From Nitratiruptor tergarcus DSM 16512 (GTDB lineage: Bacteria; Campylobacterota; Campylobacteria; Campylobacterales; Nitratiruptoraceae), in assembly GCF_027946175.1 (NCBI RefSeq), contig NZ_AP026671.1, forward strand, positions 248,001-312,000: DNA of 64,000 nt. The letters run 5' to 3'. Positions within the stretch are counted from its first letter, which is position 1. Every line of letters begins with the position of its first letter. The notes beneath the pieces are model-generated. The model was not told the origin of the DNA. It saw nothing but the letters and a program-made list of their open reading frames with translations, and did no database searches. Shown one piece after another: positions 61,138 to 64,000 of the stretch. A program made the translations under genes and the position numbers.

Positions 61138-63879
61138 ATGGATTATAAAGAGACACTGCTACTTCCAAAAACCACCTTTCCTATGCGTGGAAATCTCCCA
61201 CAAAATGAGCCAAAACGCTATAAGAGATGGTTTGAAAAAGATGTTTATCAAAAAATGAAACAAAAGAGGGAGGGAAAACCTCTCTTTACACTCCATGACG
61301 GCCCTCCCTATGCCAATGGTCATATTCATATTGGCCATGCGCTCAATAAAATCCTCAAAGATATTATCGTTAAATTTAACTACTTTCAGGGAAATGCTAT
61401 ACGTTTTACTCCTGGATGGGATTGTCATGGACTTCCTATAGAGCAGCAAGTAGAAAAGAAGTTAGGGACCAAGAAAAAAGAGGAGTTGCCAAAGACAAAG
61501 ATTAGAGAGTTATGCCGTGAGCATGCAAGCAAATTTGTCAATATCCAAAAAGAGGAGTTTAAGGGGCTTGGTATTGTAGCTGATTGGGAAAAACCTTATC
61601 TTACTATGGACTATGCATTTGAAGCAGATATCTACCGTGCGTTATGTGAGATTGCAAAAGAGGGGCTTTTGGTAGAGCGCAGCAAACCTGTATACTGGAG
61701 CTGGGCAGCTAAAACTGCATTAGCAGAAGCAGAAGTAGAGTATGAAGATAAAGTAAGTCCTTCTATTTACGTAGCATTCAAGCTTGATAAAGAGGCAGCG
61801 CAAAGAGTGGGAAAAGATGCTAGTATAATCATTTGGACTACAACACCTTGGACACTGCCAGCAAACACAGGAATTGCCCTCAACCCTGATATTGTTTATG
61901 TGCTTACAACTGATGGATTTATCGTAGCGAAGGATCTCTTTGAAAATCTCAAAGCAAAAGGTGTTGTAAAAGGTGAAATAGAAAAAGAGATTGAACCCAA
62001 AGAGCTAGAAAACCTCCATGCAATCAATCCTCTCAATAATCGTCGCAGTCGCATAGTGCTTGGATCGCATGTAACAACGGAAAGCGGTACGGGAGCCGTA
62101 CATACTGCGCCTGGGCATGGTGAAGATGACTACCGCGTAGGACTTGCCTATAATCTTGAAGTACTTATGCCTGTGGATGATGCTGGAAGGTATGATGAGA
62201 CAATTGTAAGAGAAAAGCTTCTTCCAGAAGAGTTTGTTGGTATGAATGTATTTGATGCAAATGAGAAGATCCTTGAGCTTCTTGGTGATAATCTCCTTTT
62301 GGCTGAAAAAATTGAGCACTCCTATCCTCACTGCTGGAGAACACATAAGCCTGTTATTTTTCGAGCTACAAAACAGTGGTTTATAGCGGTAGATAAGGCT
62401 CCAAAAGAGTTGCAAAAGACGCTGCGACAAATTGCTTTAGAAGAGGTTGAAAAAACAACTTTTTATCCAGAGTGGGGTCGCAACCGTTTGCGCTCGATGA
62501 TAGAGAATCGTCCAGACTGGTGTATTTCAAGGCAGCGCGATTGGGGAGTGCCTATCGCATTTTTTAGAGATAAAACTACTGGCGAAGTGATTTTAGATGA
62601 GAAAGTTCTTAACTATATTGCAATGATTTTTGAGCGTTTTGGGACAGATGCTTGGTATAGTATGGAAATAAAAGATCTTCTCTATCCAGGCAGCGGATAC
62701 GATCCGCAAAACTTAGAGAAAGTGATGGATATTCTTGATGTGTGGTTTGATAGTGGATCTACATGGTATGCAGTGCTAAAATCCCGCCGCTATGATGCTG
62801 GAAATTATCCAGCAGATCTCTACTTAGAAGGAAGTGATCAGCATCGAGGATGGTTTCAAAGTTCACTTTTAGTTAGTAGCGCAATAGAAAAGCGAGCGCC
62901 ATTCAAAGCTATTCTCACCCATGGATTTACTGTAGATGAGAAGGGTGAGAAGATGAGCAAATCCAAAGGTAATGTTGTAGCTCCACAAGATGTTGCCAAA
63001 AAATTTGGTGTAGAGATTTTACGCCTTTGGGTTGCGATGAGTGATTATCAAAGTGATCTGAAAATCAGTGAAAATATTCTCAAGCAGATTGCTGAGCAAT
63101 ATAGGAAATTGCGCAATACTTTTCGCTTTATGCTAGCAAATATCAATGATCTTGAAGAGATAAACGAGGAGTTTGGAGTACTTGATAGATGGATACTCCA
63201 TAAAGCTGCAATAGTTTTGAGTGAAGTAGAAGAGTATTTCTCTCAATATGAGTTTTCAAAAGCCTTTCAAAAACTCAATCACTTTATTGTAAATGAATTT
63301 AGTGGGATCTATCTTGATGTGTGCAAAGATAGACTCTATTGTGATGCAAAAGAGGATGTGCATAGACGTGCAAGCCAAAGTGCAATGGCACTTATTGCAC
63401 GATCTCTGCTGGGTCTCATTGCACCGGTTCTTACCTATACCGCAGATGAGATTGTAGAGCATGCTCCAAAAATTTTTAAAAATGATAAAGAAGATATTTT
63501 TGATTTTGCCATAGAGCGCCTTGCCCCAGTGCAGAGTGATTTCGATGAGGAGTATATGCTCCAAGCACGCGCAAAATTTAATGAGCTAGCTGATAAACTC
63601 AAAAAAGAGAAGAAGATTAAAGCAACTTTGGAAGTGGTCATTGAGACATCTTCACAAAAAGTTTTGGATCTTCCAAAAACAGAGAGAGAGGATTGGTTTA
63701 TTGTGAGTGGAGTGGAGAGTGAAATTGGCGGTGAGGAGCTAGGTGATTTTGAGTGTGAGGGAGATACGTTTGTTGTACGCAGAGCTACATTGCATAAATG
63801 CCCACGCTGCTGGAAATATCAAGCTCTACAAGAGGATAAACTTTGTCCACGCTGTCAAAGGGTAGTAGATGGACTTTAG
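61138..63879 (+). CDS. ileS: Isoleucyl-tRNA synthetase
   Basis: 913 aa, class [16 protein letters not shown] (HIGH), [37 protein letters not shown] (editing domain start), [16 protein letters not shown] and [12 protein letters not shown] (KMSKS). The anticodon-binding domain is followed by a C-terminal zinc finger with CPRCW and CPRC. Charges tRNA-Ile in the cytoplasm. ATG at 61138 with GAGGGAT upstream. Confidence 0.97.
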   Translation: MDYKETLLLPKTTFPMRGNLPQNEPKRYKRWFEKDVYQKMKQKREGKPLFTLHDGPPYANGHIHIGHALNKILKDIIVKFNYFQGNAIRFTPGWDCHGLPIEQQVEKKLGTKKKEELPKTKIRELCREHASKFVNIQKEEFKGLGIVADWEKPYLTMDYAFEADIYRALCEIAKEGLLVERSKPVYWSWAAKTALAEAEVEYEDKVSPSIYVAFKLDKEAAQRVGKDASIIIWTTTPWTLPANTGIALNPDIVYVLTTDGFIVAKDLFENLKAKGVVKGEIEKEIEPKELENLHAINPLNNRRSRIVLGSHVTTESGTGAVHTAPGHGEDDYRVGLAYNLEVLMPVDDAGRYDETIVREKLLPEEFVGMNVFDANEKILELLGDNLLLAEKIEHSYPHCWRTHKPVIFRATKQWFIAVDKAPKELQKTLRQIALEEVEKTTFYPEWGRNRLRSMIENRPDWCISRQRDWGVPIAFFRDKTTGEVILDEKVLNYIAMIFERFGTDAWYSMEIKDLLYPGSGYDPQNLEKVMDILDVWFDSGSTWYAVLKSRRYDAGNYPADLYLEGSDQHRGWFQSSLLVSSAIEKRAPFKAILTHGFTVDEKGEKMSKSKGNVVAPQDVAKKFGVEILRLWVAMSDYQSDLKISENILKQIAEQYRKLRNTFRFMLANINDLEEINEEFGVLDRWILHKAAIVLSEVEEYFSQYEFSKAFQKLNHFIVNEFSGIYLDVCKDRLYCDAKEDVHRRASQSAMALIARSLLGLIAPVLTYTADEIVEHAPKIFKNDKEDIFDFAIERLAPVQSDFDEEYMLQARAKFNELADKLKKEKKIKATLEVVIETSSQKVLDLPKTEREDWFIVSGVESEIGGEELGDFECEGDTFVVRRATLHKCPRCWKYQALQEDKLCPRCQRVVDGL

Positions 63880-63973
63880 TAAGCCAGTTCCACCTATGGC
63901 AATTGTTTGGGCGATAGTCTTTTTTATTGTATTGGTTGTAGCAGGTATTTTATATGTAAGGAGTAGAAGTTGA
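63869..63973 (+). CDS. 34-aa single-pass membrane protein between ileS and gatA
   Basis: Starts at the ATG at 63869 within the end of ile[21 protein letters not shown], then a hydrophobic run and a basic end (YVRSRS). Overlaps ileS by 11 bp and the gatA start by 4 bp, which argues for a real, translated gene. Function unknown. Confidence 0.65.
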   Translation: MDFSKPVPPMAIVWAIVFFIVLVVAGILYVRSRS

Positions 63974-64000
63974 TAACATTGAAAGAAGCATTACAGCTTC
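63970..64000 (+). CDS. gatA: Aspartyl/glutamyl-tRNA amidotransferase subunit A, 5' end
   Basis: Only the first ten codons fall in the window: a TTG start and [10 protein letters not shown], the usual GatA N-terminus in this phylum. GatA is the glutaminase that feeds tRNA-dependent amidation. The gene continues beyond the window. Confidence 0.65.
   Translation, partial: MITLKEALQL

Overview
The window looks like a chromosomal segment of an AT-rich bacterium of the Campylobacterota (Epsilonproteobacteria), most likely a vent- or sulfur-associated lineage rather than a host-associated one. This is inferred from the carboxynorspermidine route to spermidine, the ileS / 34-residue membrane protein / gatA order, several small c-type cytochromes, the oxaloacetate decarboxylase Na+ pump and the overall gene style. 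No 16S gene is present, so genus is not claimed.

Layout. (1) 1-8513, accessory DNA: an IS256-family element split by a decayed IS3-family element (3-bp target duplication), then a minus-strand module of DUF3987 protein, Toprim protein, CHC2-like protein without zinc ligands, AlpA-like regulator, an unrecognised 430-aa protein, a RelE/Phd-type toxin-antitoxin pair and a P4-type integrase. It ends in a short sequence like the 3' end of a tRNA gene (8491-8513), a plausible attachment site. No capsid, terminase or conjugation genes are visible, so it resembles a phage satellite or integrative island. (2) 8514-12744: an IS3 scar, then a secreted leucine-rich-repeat gene cut by an IS21-family element. 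Removing the IS and one 6-bp duplication restores one 534-codon frame. (3) 13307-24938, plus strand: a Pel-like exopolysaccharide locus (TolC-like outer-membrane protein, PelF, PelG, lipoprotein, large membrane protein, GAF-like/HD-GYP protein). It contains a 2.14-kb tandem duplication in which both copies carry the same frameshift. (4) 24942-32834, minus strand: ten genes, each overlapping the next, from lpxB through surE and tcdA to a second envelope-polysaccharide set (GT2, DUF2304, FemAB-like, flippase-like, polysaccharide deacetylase, HlyD-like lipoprotein). It converges on the Pel-like locus with a 3-bp gap. (5) 32883-58282: core genes (greA, argC, metF, serB, oadGAB, NifU-like scaffold, spermidine synthesis, thioredoxin, cytochromes, a two-component system, polX, NUDIX, PilZ). 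(6) 58391-58705: a four-tRNA operon (transcribed Lys, Glu, Val, Asp) with a near-consensus promoter. An IS481-like element sits exactly upstream of the -35 box. (7) 59937-64000: cinA, ileS, a mini membrane protein and the start of gatA.

How the parts may work together. The Pel-like locus has the cytoplasmic polymerase PelF and the flippase-like PelG, but no recognisable PelA, PelB or PelC. A TolC-like protein, two lipoproteins, a HlyD-like adaptor and a deacetylase are located where they could supply export and modification. Cyclic-di-GMP input could come from the HD-GYP protein instead of PelD, with a PilZ protein elsewhere in the window. A small domain with the pattern HYGxGxxDW...KLDGxDENG occurs once in the IS-interrupted LRR protein and twice in a secreted acidic protein at 45851-47083. 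It may be an undescribed extracellular module.
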